This document shows positions 21,203 through 33,182 of a stretch of DNA of 64,000 nt, in pieces; positions within the stretch are counted from its first letter, which is position 1; every line of letters begins with the position of its first letter. The stretch comes from Heliocidaris erythrogramma (lineage: Eukaryota > Echinodermata > Echinoidea > Camarodonta > Echinometridae), in the NCBI GenBank assembly GCA_025617745.1, contig CM046855.1:45003313-45067312 (forward strand). Direction: 5' to 3'. The translations under genes were made by a program, and so were the position numbers. A model generated the notes under the pieces. That model saw only the letters and a program-made list of their open reading frames with translations, was not told the DNA's origin and did no database searches.

Positions 21203-22191
21203 GCAATATGAATGCAATGCAGCTCCAACACCTGTCAAAGCATATTATCATAATATCCAGACATCACCACCATCATTGGCGTTACTGGTGGGGGTGGGCT
21301 TATTCCACGCCCCGCCACTTCTACACCCCCCCCCCCCCAAGCAAATAGGGGGAAATGAAATACCTACACGATAGGCCAATAGAAACTGAAGGAGGCAGAC
21401 ATAATCTGAAGAAGAAGAAGAAGGGAGGCTAAGGCGTTCTTCTACCGGGTGCCTACCATTCCCATGCCGGCAGGCCAGGCGGGGTGAAGAGGTAGTGGTC
21501 CCCTCGAATTTCAGCTGCCTTTTGAAAATTGCCATTAGCAGTTCTAAACGACCTCGATTCGAGACAAGAGGGCCCACAACCGCAACGGTGCCTCGGTCTT
21601 CCAATCGAAGAGGAACAAAAAATTTGGAGGTATCCAAATCCCATTGACTTGCCTGTTATGAGGGGCAAAAACAGAGGGGGTTCTTGCTTCCCAATTATAG
21701 TGGTCCACGTGCTGAAGGGAGCACTCGGTGTTCGTCTACCGGAGGCTGGCCATTCCCAGGCCGCTGGGTAAGGCCGAGGTGGGGGCTTGAAATACCTTCT
21801 TTCAAATTTTCTGCAGCCTCGGCTAAGATGACGGCCCTGCTCGTCCCGCATTGGCGGCATTCTGCAGGTCACCTCAGCGTTCCGTACCCGCGCCGGAGCT
21901 CCTGGCCGCCGCGGTCGCTCTTCGGAAGTAACGTTACCGTAATTCCAAGCAATCAACTTGTCTATGAAAAGAGTGCCGGAATATAGAAAATCCACGACAT
22001 ACAACCACCCGAACTAAATCCACTTTATTTACCGGATAAACACAATTTATGACGTTACATTTTGCTTGAAAGAGAAATGTGAAAGATGACTGTCATGTTG
22101 TTACAGTCAAATGGTAAATTTGGTTTAGCCGGTCAAACAATTTAGCCGGTACGTTGTTTTATTATTGATTGAAATACAGGGTTGTATATAT
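21203..22191 (+). repeat. Array spacer A7 (full, mosaic)
   Basis: The first half resembles gene-proximal spacers (GGTCCCCTCGAATTTC), the second half resembles A5, including its one-base shortening. This mosaic pattern suggests exchange between spacer types. Confidence 0.8.
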
Positions 22192-23078
22192 GCAATATGA
22201 ATGCAATGCAGCTCCAACACCTGTCAAAGCATATTATCATAATATCCAGACATCACCACCATCATTGGCGTTCCTGGTGGGGGTGGGCTTATTCCACGCC
22301 CCGCCACTTCTACACCCCCCCCCCCACCCCCAAGCAAATAGGGGGAAATGAAATACCTACACGATAGGCCAATAGAAACTGAAGGAGGCAGACATAATCT
22401 GAAGAAGAAGAAGAAGAAGGGAGGCTAAGGCGTTCTTCTACCGGGTGCCTACCATTCCCATGCCGGCAGGCCAGGCGGGGTGAAGAGGTAGTGGTCACCT
22501 CGAAATTCAGCTTCCTTTTGAAAATTGCCATTAGCAGTTCTAAACGACCTCGATTCGAGACAAGAGGGCCCACAACCGCAACGGTGCCTCGGTCTTCCAA
22601 TCGAAGAGGAACAAAAAATTTGGAGGTATCCAAATCCCATTGACTTGCCTGTTATGAGGGGCAAAAACAGAGGGGGTTCTTGCTTCCCAATTATAGTGGT
22701 CCACGTGCTGAAGGGAGCACTCGGTGTTCGTCTACGGGACGCTGGCCATTCCCAGGCCGCTATTTACTATATTACTTCCGAAGAGCTCCTGGCCGCCGCG
22801 GTCGCTCTTCGGAAGTAACGTTACCGTAATTCCAAGCAATCAACTTGTCTATGAAAAGAGTGCCGGAATATAGAAAATCCACGACATACAACCACCCGAA
22901 CTAAATCCACTTTATTTACCGGATAAACACAATTTATGACGTTACATTTTGCTTGAAAGAGAAATGTGAAAGATGACTGTCATGTCGTTACAGTCAAATG
23001 GTAAATTTGGTTTAGCCGGTCAAACAATTTAGCCGGTACGTTGTTTTATTATTGATTGAAATACAGGGTTGTATATAT
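22192..23078 (+). repeat. Array spacer A8 (short, hairpin variant)
   Basis: Third short module, arms at 22772-22786 and 22804-22818. It has a small private change near 22735 (CTACGGGACG). Confidence 0.85.
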
Positions 23079-24108
23079 GCAATATGAATGCAATGCAGCT
23101 CCAACACCTGTCAAAGCATATTATCATAATATCCAGACATCACCACCATCATTGGCGTTACTGGTGGGGGTGGGCTTATTCCACGCCCCGCCACTTCTAC
23201 ACCCCCCCCCCCCCAAGCAAATAGGGGGAAATGAAATACCTACACGATAGGCCAATAGAAACTGAAGGAGGCAGACATAATCTGAAGAAGAAGAAGAAGG
23301 GAGGCTAAGGCGTTCTTCTACCGGGTGCCTACCATTCCCATGCCGGCAGGCCAGGCGGGGTGAAGAGGTAGTGGTCCCCTCGAATTTCAGCTGCCTTTTG
23401 AAAATTGCCATTAGCAGTTCTAAACGACCTCGATTCGAGACAAGAGGGCCCACAACCCGCAACGGTGCCTCGGTCTTCCAATCGAAGAGGAACAAAAAAT
23501 TTGGAGGTATCCAAATCCCATTGACTTGCCTGTTATGAGGGGCAAAAACAGAGGGGGTTCTTGCTTCCCAATTATAGAGGTCCACGTGCTGAAGGGAGCA
23601 CTCGGTGTTCGTCTACCGGGACGCTGGCCATTCCCAGGCTGCTGGGTAAGGCCGAGGCGGGGGCTTGAAATACCTTCTTTCAAATTTTCTGCAGCCTCGG
23701 CTAAGACGACGGCCCTGCTCGTCCCGCATTGGCGGCATTCTGCAGGTCACCTCAGCGTTCCGTACCCGCGCCGGAGCTCCTGGCCGCCGCGGTCGCTCTT
23801 CGGAAGTAACGTTACCGTAATTCCAAGCAATCAACTTGTCTATGAAAAGAGTGCCGGAATATAGAAAATCCACGACATACAACCACCCGAACTAAATCCA
23901 TTTTATTTACCGGATAAACACAATTGATGACGTTACATTTTGCTTGAAAGAGAAATGTGAAAGATGACTGTCATGTTGTTACACTTACAGTCAAATGGTA
24001 AATTTGGTTTAGCCGGTCAAATAATTTAGCCGGTCAAACAATTTAGCCCGGTCAAACAATAATATTTAGCCGGTACATTGTTTTATTATTGATTGAAATA
24101 CACGGTTG
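23079..24108 (+). repeat. Array spacer A9 (full, gene-proximal type)
   Basis: Full module before gene copy 3, with the smallest gene-side box cluster (four). Confidence 0.85.
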
Positions 24109-24118
24109 TATATAAATA
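24008..24118 (+). promoter_or_regulatory. Array gene promoter 3: four boxes plus TATA
   Basis: Four GCCGGT-type boxes, one altered to GCCCGGT, then TATATAAATA at 24109-24118. Confidence 0.6.
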
Positions 24119-24211
24119 GATGAAGACATTAAATTTTTGTTTAGAAACGCAATAGACACTGTAGCTGCTTGTACATGTACAATATACCGAGACTTAAGGA
24201 AAATTAAACAG

Positions 24212-24532
24212 ATGGAGTTGGTAGACAATGTTGAAGATATGGAATGGCAACATTCGATTGAGGAGAATTGCCAATGTCAATATTTGACTACGTCATCCAC
24301 TGCCCACCAAACAGCAACTCTTTCGCCCAAACCCCTCAGTTTAGACGTGGACTCTCAGAAACTTTCAAACGCGGAAGAGTCAATGGATTGGCAGCATTTT
24401 AGTGAAGAGTTCCTTTACAGGCAAAACTCAATAGACGACACTCCGCCTAAAAAGACAACATCCACACCCCAAGATCTAAGTTCCGACTTAGAAAATCTAA
24501 AGATTTCAGATGACGATCCCATGGAATTATAG
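24212..24532 (+). CDS. Array gene copy 3, 106-aa variant
   Basis: Identical to the other copies except at the end, where two extra bases create GAATTATAG. The protein ends DDDPMEL and lacks the final Val. It shares two synonymous differences (TGT for Cys in CQCQ; CTA for Leu in DLSS) with copy 5 but not with copies 1, 2 and 4. The frame otherwise stays open. Confidence 0.6.
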   Translation: MELVDNVEDMEWQHSIEENCQCQYLTTSSTAHQTATLSPKPLSLDVDSQKLSNAEESMDWQHFSEEFLYRQNSIDDTPPKKTTSTPQDLSSDLENLKISDDDPMEL

Positions 24533-25072
24533 TGTGATTTGCTTGAGTAACCCGAGAGTGAAAACGTGAGCAGCCGCGTACCATGCAGTGTACATAGTGC
24601 GTAATCTGTCTTCCGTATCAACTCGTCCAGTAAACTTTCTCACTTTCTGTCAGCGTCCGAGATCAAGTGAGTGGCTACACTTCGTCCAATTATTGATGGT
24701 CCTGTATTTGCCTAGCTGTGTTCCCGTTTGCCATTCTTCTACGTACGTCATCGTCATCGTTAACGTTTCATCATTCTTGTCTTGTCTTCAGATTACTTTG
24801 TCATCCGATCGTCCCTTTCGGTCCCACCTTAGCCCGGGACTTAGGTATATATTGCCAGCACCCCAGTGCTTCTTGGTGTGACTGTTTGGCAGTGAACTGA
24901 TCTGGTTGTGTTTGTGATGTTCTTGATATCTACAACCTCGACCTCGCTCCAGCTTCATCTCAAAAGGTCGGTTCAACATCTTCCACCCCCCCCCCTTTCG
25001 CCCGTTAACCTTCTGTAATTCATCGGCTATCGTAACCTCCAATAATATTCAGCAATAGCGATCCACCTAGTG

Positions 25073-26053
25073 ATGAATGCAGTGCAGCTCCAACACTTGT
25101 CAAGCATAATATCCAGATATCACCACCATCATTGGCGTTACTGGTGGGGGTGGGCCTATTCCACGCCCCGCCACTTCTACACCCCCCCCCCCACCCCCAA
25201 GCAAATAGGGGAAATGAAATACCTACACGATAGGCCAATAGAAACTGAAGGAGGCAGACATAATCTGAAGAAGAAGAAGAAGAAGGGAGGCTAAGGCGTT
25301 CTTCTACCGGGTGCCTACCATTCCCATGCCGGCAGGCCAGGCGGGGTGAAGAGGTAGTGGTCACCTCGAATTTCAGCTGCCTTTTGAAAATTGCCATTAG
25401 CAGTTCTAAACGACCTCGATTCGAGACAAGAGGGCCCACAACCGCAACGGTGCCTCGGTCTTCCAATCGAAGAGGAACAAAAAATTTGGAGGTATCCAAA
25501 TCCCATTGACTTGCCTGTTATGAGGGGAAAAAACAGAGGGGGTTCTTGCTTCCCAATTATAGTGGTCCACGTGCTGAAGGGAGCACTCGGTGTTCGTCTA
25601 CCGGGAGGCTGGCCATTCCCAGGCCGCTGGGTAAGGCCGAGGTGGGGGCTTGAAATACCTTCTTTCAAATTTTCTGCAGCCTCGGCTAAGATGACGGCCC
25701 TGCTCGTCCCACATTGGCGGCATTCTGCAGGTCACCTCAGCGTTCCGTACCCGCGCCGGAGCTCCTGGCCGCCGCGGTCGCTCTTCGGAAGTAACGTTAC
25801 CGTAATTCCAAGCAATCAACTTGTCTATGAAAAGAGTGCCGGAATATAGAAAATCCACGACATACAACCACCCGAACTAAATGCACTTTATTTACCGGAT
25901 AAACACAATTTATGACGTTACATTTTGCTTGAAAGAGAAATGTGAAAGATGACTGTCATGTTGTTACAGTCAAATGGTAAATTTGGTTTAGCCGGTCAAA
26001 CAATTTAGCCGGTACGTTGTTTTATTATTGATTGAAATACAGGGTTGTATATA
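25073..26053 (+). repeat. Array spacer A10 (full)
   Basis: Full module after gene copy 3, two boxes at its end, very close to A2. Confidence 0.85.
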
Positions 26054-27105
26054 TGCAATATGAATGCAATGCAGCTCCAACACCTGTCAAAGCATATTAT
26101 CATAATATCCAGACATCACCACCATCATTGGCGTTACTGGTGGGGGTGGGCTTATTCCACGCCCCGCCACTTCTACACCCCCCCCCCCCCCCCAAGCAAA
26201 TAGGGGGAAATGAAATACCTACACGATAGGCCAATAGAAACTGAAGGAGGCAGACATAATCTGAAGAAGAAGAAGAAGGGAGGCTAAGGCGTTCTTCTAC
26301 CGGGTGCCTACCATTCCCATGCCGGCAGGCCAGGCGGGGTGAAGAGGTAGTGGTCCCCTCGAATTTCAGCTGCCTTTTGAAAATTGCCATTAGCAGTTCT
26401 AAACGACCTCGATTCGAGACAAGAGGGCCCACAACCCGCAACGGTGCCTCGGTCTTCCAATCGAAGAGGAACAAAAAATTTGGAGGTATCCAAATCCCAT
26501 TGACTTGCCTGTTATGAGGGGCAAAAACAGAGGGGGTTCTTGCTTCCCAATTATAGAGGTCCACGTGCTGAAGGGAGCACTCGGTGTTCGTCTACCGGGA
26601 CGCTGGCCATTCCCAGGCTGCTGGGTAAGGCCGAGGCGGGGGCTTGAAATACCTTCTTTCAAATTTTCTGCAGCCTCGGCTAAGACGACGGCCCTGCTCG
26701 TCCCGCATTGGCGGCATTCTGTAGGTCACCTCAGCGTTCCGTAACCGCGCCGGAGCTCCTGGCCGCCGCGGTCGCTCTTCGGAAGTAACGTTACCGTAAT
26801 TCCAAGCAATCAACTTGTCTATGAAAAGAGTGCCGGAATATAGAAAATCCACGACATACAACCACCCGAACTAAATCCATTTTATTTACCGGATAAACAC
26901 AATATTGATGACGTTACATTTTGCTTGAAAGAGAAATGTGAAAGATTACTGTCATGTTGTTACACTTACAGTCAAATGGTAAATTTGGTTTAGCCGGTCA
27001 AATAATTTAGCCGGTCAAACAATTTAGCCGGGCAAACAATTTAGCCGGTCAAACAATAATATTTAGGCGGTACATTGTTTTATTATTGATTGAAATACAC
27101 GGTTG
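26054..27105 (+). repeat. Array spacer A11 (full, gene-proximal type)
   Basis: Full module before gene copy 4. It shares GTAACCGCGCC in the second GC-rich half with A1 and A13, and an extra AT near 26902. Confidence 0.85.
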
Positions 27106-27115
27106 TATATAAATA
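26989..27115 (+). promoter_or_regulatory. Array gene promoter 4: five boxes plus TATA
   Basis: Five boxes, two of them degenerate (GCCGGG and GGCGGT), then TATATAAATA at 27106-27115. Confidence 0.6.
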
Positions 27116-27208
27116 GATGAAGACATTAAATTTTTGTTTAGAAACGCAATAGACACTGTAGCTGCTTGTACATGAACAATATACCGAGACTTAAGGAAAA
27201 TTAAACAG

Positions 27209-27532
27209 ATGGAGTTGGTAGACAATGTTGAAGATATGGAATGGCAACATTCGATTGAGGAGAATTGCCAATGCCAATATTTGACTACGTCATCCACTGC
27301 CCACCAAACAGCAACTCTTTCGCCCAAACCCCTCAGTTTAGACGTGGACTCTCAGAAACTTTCAAACGCGGAAGAGTCAATGGATTGGCAGCATTTTAGT
27401 GAAGAGTTCCTTTACAGGCAAAACTCAATAGACGACACTCCGCCTAAAAAGACAACATCCACACCCCAAGATCTGAGTTCCGACTTAGAAAATCTAAAGA
27501 TTTCAGATGACGATCCCATGGAATTAGTGTGA
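27209..27532 (+). CDS. Array gene copy 4, 107-aa acidic protein
   Basis: Same protein as copies 1 and 2. Upstream, CATGAACAA replaces CATGTACAA and interrupts the in-frame upstream extension seen in other copies, yet the 107-aa frame is unaffected. This supports the ATG at 27209 as the true start. Confidence 0.65.
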   Translation: MELVDNVEDMEWQHSIEENCQCQYLTTSSTAHQTATLSPKPLSLDVDSQKLSNAEESMDWQHFSEEFLYRQNSIDDTPPKKTTSTPQDLSSDLENLKISDDDPMELV

Positions 27533-28066
27533 TTTGCTTGAGTAACCCGAGAGTGAAAACGTGAGCAGCCGCGTACCATGCAGTGTACATAGTGCGTAAT
27601 CTGTCTTCCGTATCAACTCGTCCAGTAAACTTTCTCACTTTCTGTCAGCGTCCGAGATCAAGTGAGTGGCTACACTTCGTCCAATTATTGATGGTCCTGT
27701 ATTTGCCTAGCTGTGTTCCCGTTTGCCATTCTTCTACGTACGTCATCGTCATCGTTAACGTTTCATCATTCTTGTCTTGTCTTCAGATTACTTTGTCATC
27801 CGATCGTCCCTTTCGGTCCCACCTTAGCCCGGGACTTAGGTATATATTGCCAGCACCCCAGTGCTTCTTGGTGTGACTGTTTGGCAGTGAACTGATCTGG
27901 TTGTGTTTGTGATGTTCTTGATATCTACAACCTCGACCTCGCTCCAGCTTCATCTCAAAAGGTCGGTTCAACATCTTCCACCCCCCCCCCTTTAGCCCGT
28001 TAACCTTCTGTAATTCATCGGCTATCGTAACCTCCAATAATATTCTGCAACAGCGATCCACCTGGT

Positions 28067-29049
28067 GATGAATGCAGTGCAGCTCCAACACTTCTCAAGC
28101 ATAATATCCAGATATCACCACCATCATTGGCGTTACTGGTGGGGGTGGGCCTATTCCACGCCCCGCCACTTCTACACCCCCCCCCCCCCACCCCCAAGCA
28201 AATAGGCGGAAATGAAATACCTACACGATAGGCCAATAGAAACTGAAGGAGGCAGACATAATCTGAAGAAGAAGAAGAAGAAGGGAGGCTAAGGCGTTCT
28301 TCTACCGGGTGCCTACCATTCCCATGCCGGCAGGCCAGGCGGGGTGAAGAGGTAGTGGTCACCTCGAATTTCAGCTGCCTTTTGAAAATTGCCATTAGCA
28401 GTTCTAAACGACCTCGATTCGAGACAAGAGGGCCCACAACCGCAACGGTGCCTCGGTCTTCCAATCGAAGAGGAACAAAAAATTTGGAGGTATCCAAATC
28501 CCATTGACTTGCCTGTTATGAGGGGAAAAAACAGAGGGGGTTCTTGCTTCCCAATTATAGTGGTCCACGTGCTGAAGGGAGCACTCGGTGTTCGTCTACC
28601 GGGACGCTGGCCATTCCCAGGCCGCTGGGTAAGGCCGAGGTGGGGGCTTGAAATACCTTCTTTCAAATTTTCTGCAGCCTCGGCTAAGACGACGGCCCTG
28701 CTCGTCCCGCATTGGCGGCATTCTGCAGGTCACCTCAGCGTTCCGTACCCGCGCCGGAGCTCCTGGCCGCCGCGGTCGCTCTTCGGAAGTAACGTTACCG
28801 TAATTCCAAGCAATCAACTTGTCTATGAAAAGAGTGCCGGAATATAGAAAATCCACGACATACAACCACCCGAACTAAATCCACTTTATTTACCGGATAA
28901 ACACAATTTATGACGTTACATTTTGCTTGAAAGAGAAATGTGAAAGATGACTGTCATGTCGTTACAGTCAAATGGTAAATTTGGTTTAGCCGGTCAAACA
29001 ATTTAGCCGGTACGTTGTTTTATTGATTGAAATACAGGGTTGTATATAT
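28067..29049 (+). repeat. Array spacer A12 (full), interrupted at its 3' end
   Basis: Full module after gene copy 4. Its final TATATAT word is split by the LTR element at 29050. The array resumes at 34747 with a 4-bp duplication (ATAT). Confidence 0.85.
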
Positions 29050-29913
29050 TGTAACGAACCTGTGCTAAATATTTTAGCACTATCCTGTAGTAATGGATGG
29101 GTATAAGTAACAGCACATCCGCTATAACGTGTAGACCAATGGGGATTGCAACGTATCGGTATAGGTACTGCTTAATGAAGGAAAATTAGCATAATTCGCA
29201 TATTCAAATTATATGGGGGGTTTGTCATGACTAATTTTGATAGATTATTTGTTGGACAAGTTATCTGGACGGGAATCAGTGGTTACATTTGATAATTCAG
29301 TCGGGGTTATATTGTTTTAAGCGAAAGTGTTGTTTTTACTAACTGTTTTCACAATGATTTGTCATATGGGTAAATATTGGAATACAAATTGTGTATGGGA
29401 GGATTATGTGCTTAGGACTAGCCATCACATTGTATCCGCCCCCTGAGTAGCCCGATCAATCTCACCGAGATTTGGCTTCCACCCTGTAACCTGTACTCTT
29501 GTGTTGCCTAAAGGTAATGATTAAACATGCTTTTCAACTGAAAATGATGGTTCCAGACTGTACTAATTCCTTTGCATAATTAGTTCAATTGATTAATTAA
29601 CATTATAGGGCTTCGAAAGACGATGAATGCTAATGAATGATCTTCAATAGAGTGACTGATTGTTCGAAGGATGATCAATTGTCTGCTGCTGTGCCGAGGC
29701 GAGAAGGGTGATCAATTGAAATCGACGGATGGGTGATTGCTGTTAGATCTGGTGGTGAGCAGTACCTGACGGTTGGTGATGGTTGTATGCCGGTAACTCC
29801 AGCCATCAGCAGCGGTCATATATTTTGACCAAACGGACGGGGAGCTCGGCAAGGCACGGGGCATCCTGACAAGATTGCCGTGTCACCTGGCGTGGCGAAC
29901 CGTGGCCGTTACA
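29050..29913 (+). repeat. 5' LTR
   Basis: 864 bp, TG...CA ends extended to a 6-bp inverted TGTAAC/GTTACA. Almost identical to 33890-34746. Confidence 0.9.
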
Positions 29914-29915
29914 CG

Positions 29916-29934
29916 TGGTGTCAGGAGTGGGATT
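29916..29934 (+). other. Primer-binding site, tRNA-Leu type
   Basis: TGGTGTCAGGAGTGGGATT begins two bases after the 5' LTR and is complementary to the 3' end expected of a tRNA-Leu, a primer used by many Ty3/gypsy elements. Confidence 0.75.
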
Positions 29935-29952
29935 GCTGACGGTCTGGAGTAT

Positions 29953-30842
29953 AAAGGCAGAGCTGGTAGGCGACGGGCAGCAGAACTGACTGCGTCTAGG
30001 CTAGGCAGAGCTGGTGGGCGACGGGCAGCAGAACTGGTGGGCGACGGGCAGCAGAACTGACGGCGTCACAGCTAAGGCAGAGCTGGTGGGCGACGGGCAG
30101 CAGAACTGACGGCGTCACAGCTAAGGCAGAGCTGGTGGGCGACGGGCAGCAGAACTGACGGCGTCACAGCTAAGGCAGAGCTGGTGGGCGACGGGCAGCA
30201 GAACTGACGGCGTCACAGCTAAGGCAGAGCTGGTGGGCGACGGGCAGCAGAACTGACGGCGTCACAGCTAAGGCAGAGCTGGTGGGCGACGGGCAGCAGA
30301 ACTGACGGCGTCACAGCTAAGGCAGAGCTGGTGGGCGACGGGCAGCAGAACTGACGGCGTCACAGCTAAGGCAGAGCTGGTGGGCGACGGGCAGCAGAAC
30401 TGACGGCGTCACAGCTAAGGCAGAGCTGGTGGGCGACGGGCAGCAGAACTGACGGCGTCACAGCTAAGGCAGAGCTGGTGGGCGACGGGCAGCAGAACTG
30501 ACGGCGTCACAGCTAAGGCAGAGCTGGTGGGCGACGGGCAGCAGAACTGAAGGCGTCACAGCTAAGGCAGAGCTGGTGGGCGACGGGCAGCAGAACTGAC
30601 GGCGTCACAGCTAAGGCAGAGCTGGTGGGCGACGGGCAGCAGAACTGACGGCGTCACAGCTAAGGCAGAGCTTGTGGGCGACGGGCAGCAGAACTGACGG
30701 CGTCACAGCTAAGGCAGAGCTGGTGGGCGACGGGCAGCAGAACTGAAGGCGTCACAGCTAGGCAGAGCTGGTGGGCGACGGGCAGCAGAACTGACGGCAT
30801 CACAGTCAGACAGAGCTGGTGGGCGACGAGCAGCAGAACTGA
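29953..30842 (+). repeat. 49-bp minisatellite in the LTR element leader
   Basis: About 17 copies of a 49-bp unit (GGCAGAGCTGGTGGGCGACG, GGCAGCAGAACTGACGGCGT, CACAGCTAA in order), nearly perfect in the centre and degenerate at both edges. It lies between the primer-binding site and gag. Confidence 0.9.
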
Positions 30843-31067
30843 CGGTGATTGAATACTCGACGGCAGTTGATAATGGAATCTTTACAGACCAAATATGGTT
30901 GTCATCTGTCACCAGCAGAATTGATACAGCAAGTGGAAGGTAACATAACAGCAGTGGATGAGATGCTTGCCGAGTAACAGCGATCGTCAGAAGCACCAAC
31001 ATCACAACCTCGGCCAGAGCAGAGCACTCCACTTTTTCCACATTCTGCTGACACAGGGTTTGTCAGC

Positions 31068-33173
31068 ATGCCGTCATCAGGCATCAAACCGTCAGTAATC
31101 AGCGATGGGGATAGAGTAACATTGTCAGAACCGTCACTTGGACAGGGGAGTGTCGGGGCCAATGCGGCAGTACGGGCGAGGCATGCTGAGAGAAGGGTTC
31201 CAGTTATAGGAAGCTTTGACGGTGTCTATACTGAGATGCCCCAGACAGGAGCAGGCAACTGGCAGAGCCCACGGGTCAGTCCACCCTTTCCCAGACCAAC
31301 TTATTCTGAGCTTCCTAGCTTTAGTATGCGCCAGCAGTTACCACAGGAGTTCCCCATGACGAACGAGGCAGCCCAGGCCCAATATCAGCCACAGTCGCGG
31401 CCAGGCAGTCTTCAGGGAGGGATGTTTCGGCGACCATTGGATGACAGCCATACAAAACCCTACATGCTGCCGGATCGGTTCGATGGGAAAACTCCAATAC
31501 TGGATTACTTGGAGCATTTCGAGGCATGCGCAGTTATCAATAACTGGACGGATAGAAAGGCGACGCACTATCTAGCAGCCAGTCTACGTGGGCCAGCGCT
31601 GAAACTACTGGGGAAGAATGGTGAGACAGAACTGACGTACCGTGACTTGGTCAGTCGGCTCAAACATCGCTTCGGACCTTCAGGAAAAGCTGATGTGTTT
31701 TTGGCTGAACTACGTTCCCGACGAAGAAAGCCACATGAGACTCTTCAAGAACTGGGTCAAAGCATCAGAGACCTGGCGGGGATGGCTTACCAGGAATTCG
31801 ATCCTGATGGACAGGATAAGCTGGCTCGGGGTCATTTTCTGGATGCAATAGTGAATCCGGCGATCCGAGAGGGTTTGTTTCGAGCCCAACCACATACCTT
31901 GGACGAAGCCATCGAAGCAGCTCTAAACACCGAGGCATTCCTTAAGATGGAAACAGAGAGGGGCGAGTTGAAATATTCTCACCGTCACAGCCACAGCCGA
32001 GCTTTGACAGACAGTGGTTGGCCTCAGCCTCATGATAGCGATACATTAGAACTTGTGAGAAAGATGGAGAAAGCGCTAGGTGATCTTACAGCTAGATTGG
32101 AATCACTGACAAGCCAAGTGGGAGGTACGTCACATGGTGGTAACGAAGGACCACACTCCCAGAGGAGACGCCAAGTCGGGGCTTGTTACAATTGTGGTCA
32201 ACTAGGACATTTCTCCCGAAATTGTCCTCACCCTAAGATGCAGTACACACCTGATGGTTCGGAAATTATGGAAGTTGAGAGCAAACGCTGTCACCAATGT
32301 CATGAGGCTGGACACTTCAAGAGGAATTGCCCTCATAACCAAGCTGGTAGGGGAGACTGGGCAGCTAAACACCCTGGTAGGGATACAGGTGATTTGATGT
32401 CAAGCCGTGATCGAACGGCTGAGAACAACAGACAACCAGAAGCTGGGCAAGTGAGAGTAGGCACGACAGAAAGAGTGAAACGCCAAGGACTGTTCATCAA
32501 ATCCAAGATAAATGGGCAGCCTGTGACATTCCTCATCGATACTGGGTCAACGCAGTCGTTCATTACCGACGCCGTTTTCAACAAAATTGAGGAAGCCAGA
32601 AAACCAGTCTTGCAGAGAGTGCCCAATACAATTCATCAGGCTGATGGATCGCCTTTGGACACCATGGGGAGAGCCTCCATGGAGTTGCAGGTTGGAGGTT
32701 TACTCTTCATCGTTGAGATGACAGTTGCCGCTCTTAAGAACGAAGGAATCCTTGGCCTAGATCTCTTGATGCAGATGCATGCCGAATTAGACTGCCACAA
32801 AATGGAACTACGGACGCCATGGCAGTCCATCGCCTGTCAGGACCAAGAAGGCCGAGATTTCTGTTCTCGAGTCGTGGCGAGTGAGACAAGCATTGTCCCT
32901 ACTGGTCATGAGGTAGTACTGAGGGGAGAAGTAACCGGCCGTAACCCTAGCGTCGTTAACCAAGTTGGTTTGTTAGAGCCTCCTCCTAACCCGACGGAGC
33001 TAAGCAGAAAGGGCCTACGGGTAGCAAGAGCCGTGGTTACTGCAGATTCCGGAATTCTGCCAGTGAGAATGTTCAACCCAACCGGGAGAGAGACCACTGT
33101 CAAGAAGGGCACAATGGTGGCCAGTCTCAGCTCAGTCCAGGACCCATCAGATGACACCTTAACAGGTGATTAG
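31068..33173 (+). CDS. gag-protease frame of the LTR element
   Basis: A 701-aa frame. Residues about 138-300 read as a retrotransposon gag core (FDGKTPILDYLEHFEACAV onward). Two CCHC zinc knuckles follow: CYNCGQLGHFSRNC (about 373) and CHQCHEAGHFKRNC (about 408). An aspartic protease signature, FLIDTGSTQSFI, lies at about 488 with the catalytic Asp at about 491, and ILGLDLLM follows near 564. Gag would form the particle and the protease would process it. As part of a non-autonomous element it would need RT and integrase from elsewhere. Confidence 0.85.
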   Translation: MPSSGIKPSVISDGDRVTLSEPSLGQGSVGANAAVRARHAERRVPVIGSFDGVYTEMPQTGAGNWQSPRVSPPFPRPTYSELPSFSMRQQLPQEFPMTNEAAQAQYQPQSRPGSLQGGMFRRPLDDSHTKPYMLPDRFDGKTPILDYLEHFEACAVINNWTDRKATHYLAASLRGPALKLLGKNGETELTYRDLVSRLKHRFGPSGKADVFLAELRSRRRKPHETLQELGQSIRDLAGMAYQEFDPDGQDKLARGHFLDAIVNPAIREGLFRAQPHTLDEAIEAALNTEAFLKMETERGELKYSHRHSHSRALTDSGWPQPHDSDTLELVRKMEKALGDLTARLESLTSQVGGTSHGGNEGPHSQRRRQVGACYNCGQLGHFSRNCPHPKMQYTPDGSEIMEVESKRCHQCHEAGHFKRNCPHNQAGRGDWAAKHPGRDTGDLMSSRDRTAENNRQPEAGQVRVGTTERVKRQGLFIKSKINGQPVTFLIDTGSTQSFITDAVFNKIEEARKPVLQRVPNTIHQADGSPLDTMGRASMELQVGGLLFIVEMTVAALKNEGILGLDLLMQMHAELDCHKMELRTPWQSIACQDQEGRDFCSRVVASETSIVPTGHEVVLRGEVTGRNPSVVNQVGLLEPPPNPTELSRKGLRVARAVVTADSGILPVRMFNPTGRETTVKKGTMVASLSSVQDPSDDTLTGD

Positions 33174-33182
33174 GTAGCTGGG

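Noticed and set aside
29953-30842. Regular 49-bp repeats as a CRISPR array
   Set aside because: No unique spacers separate the units, the setting is a eukaryotic LTR element, and the period is a plain minisatellite.
31642-31851. Additional genes in other frames of the gag region
   Set aside because: Short frames in the shadow of the gag-protease frame, without motifs.
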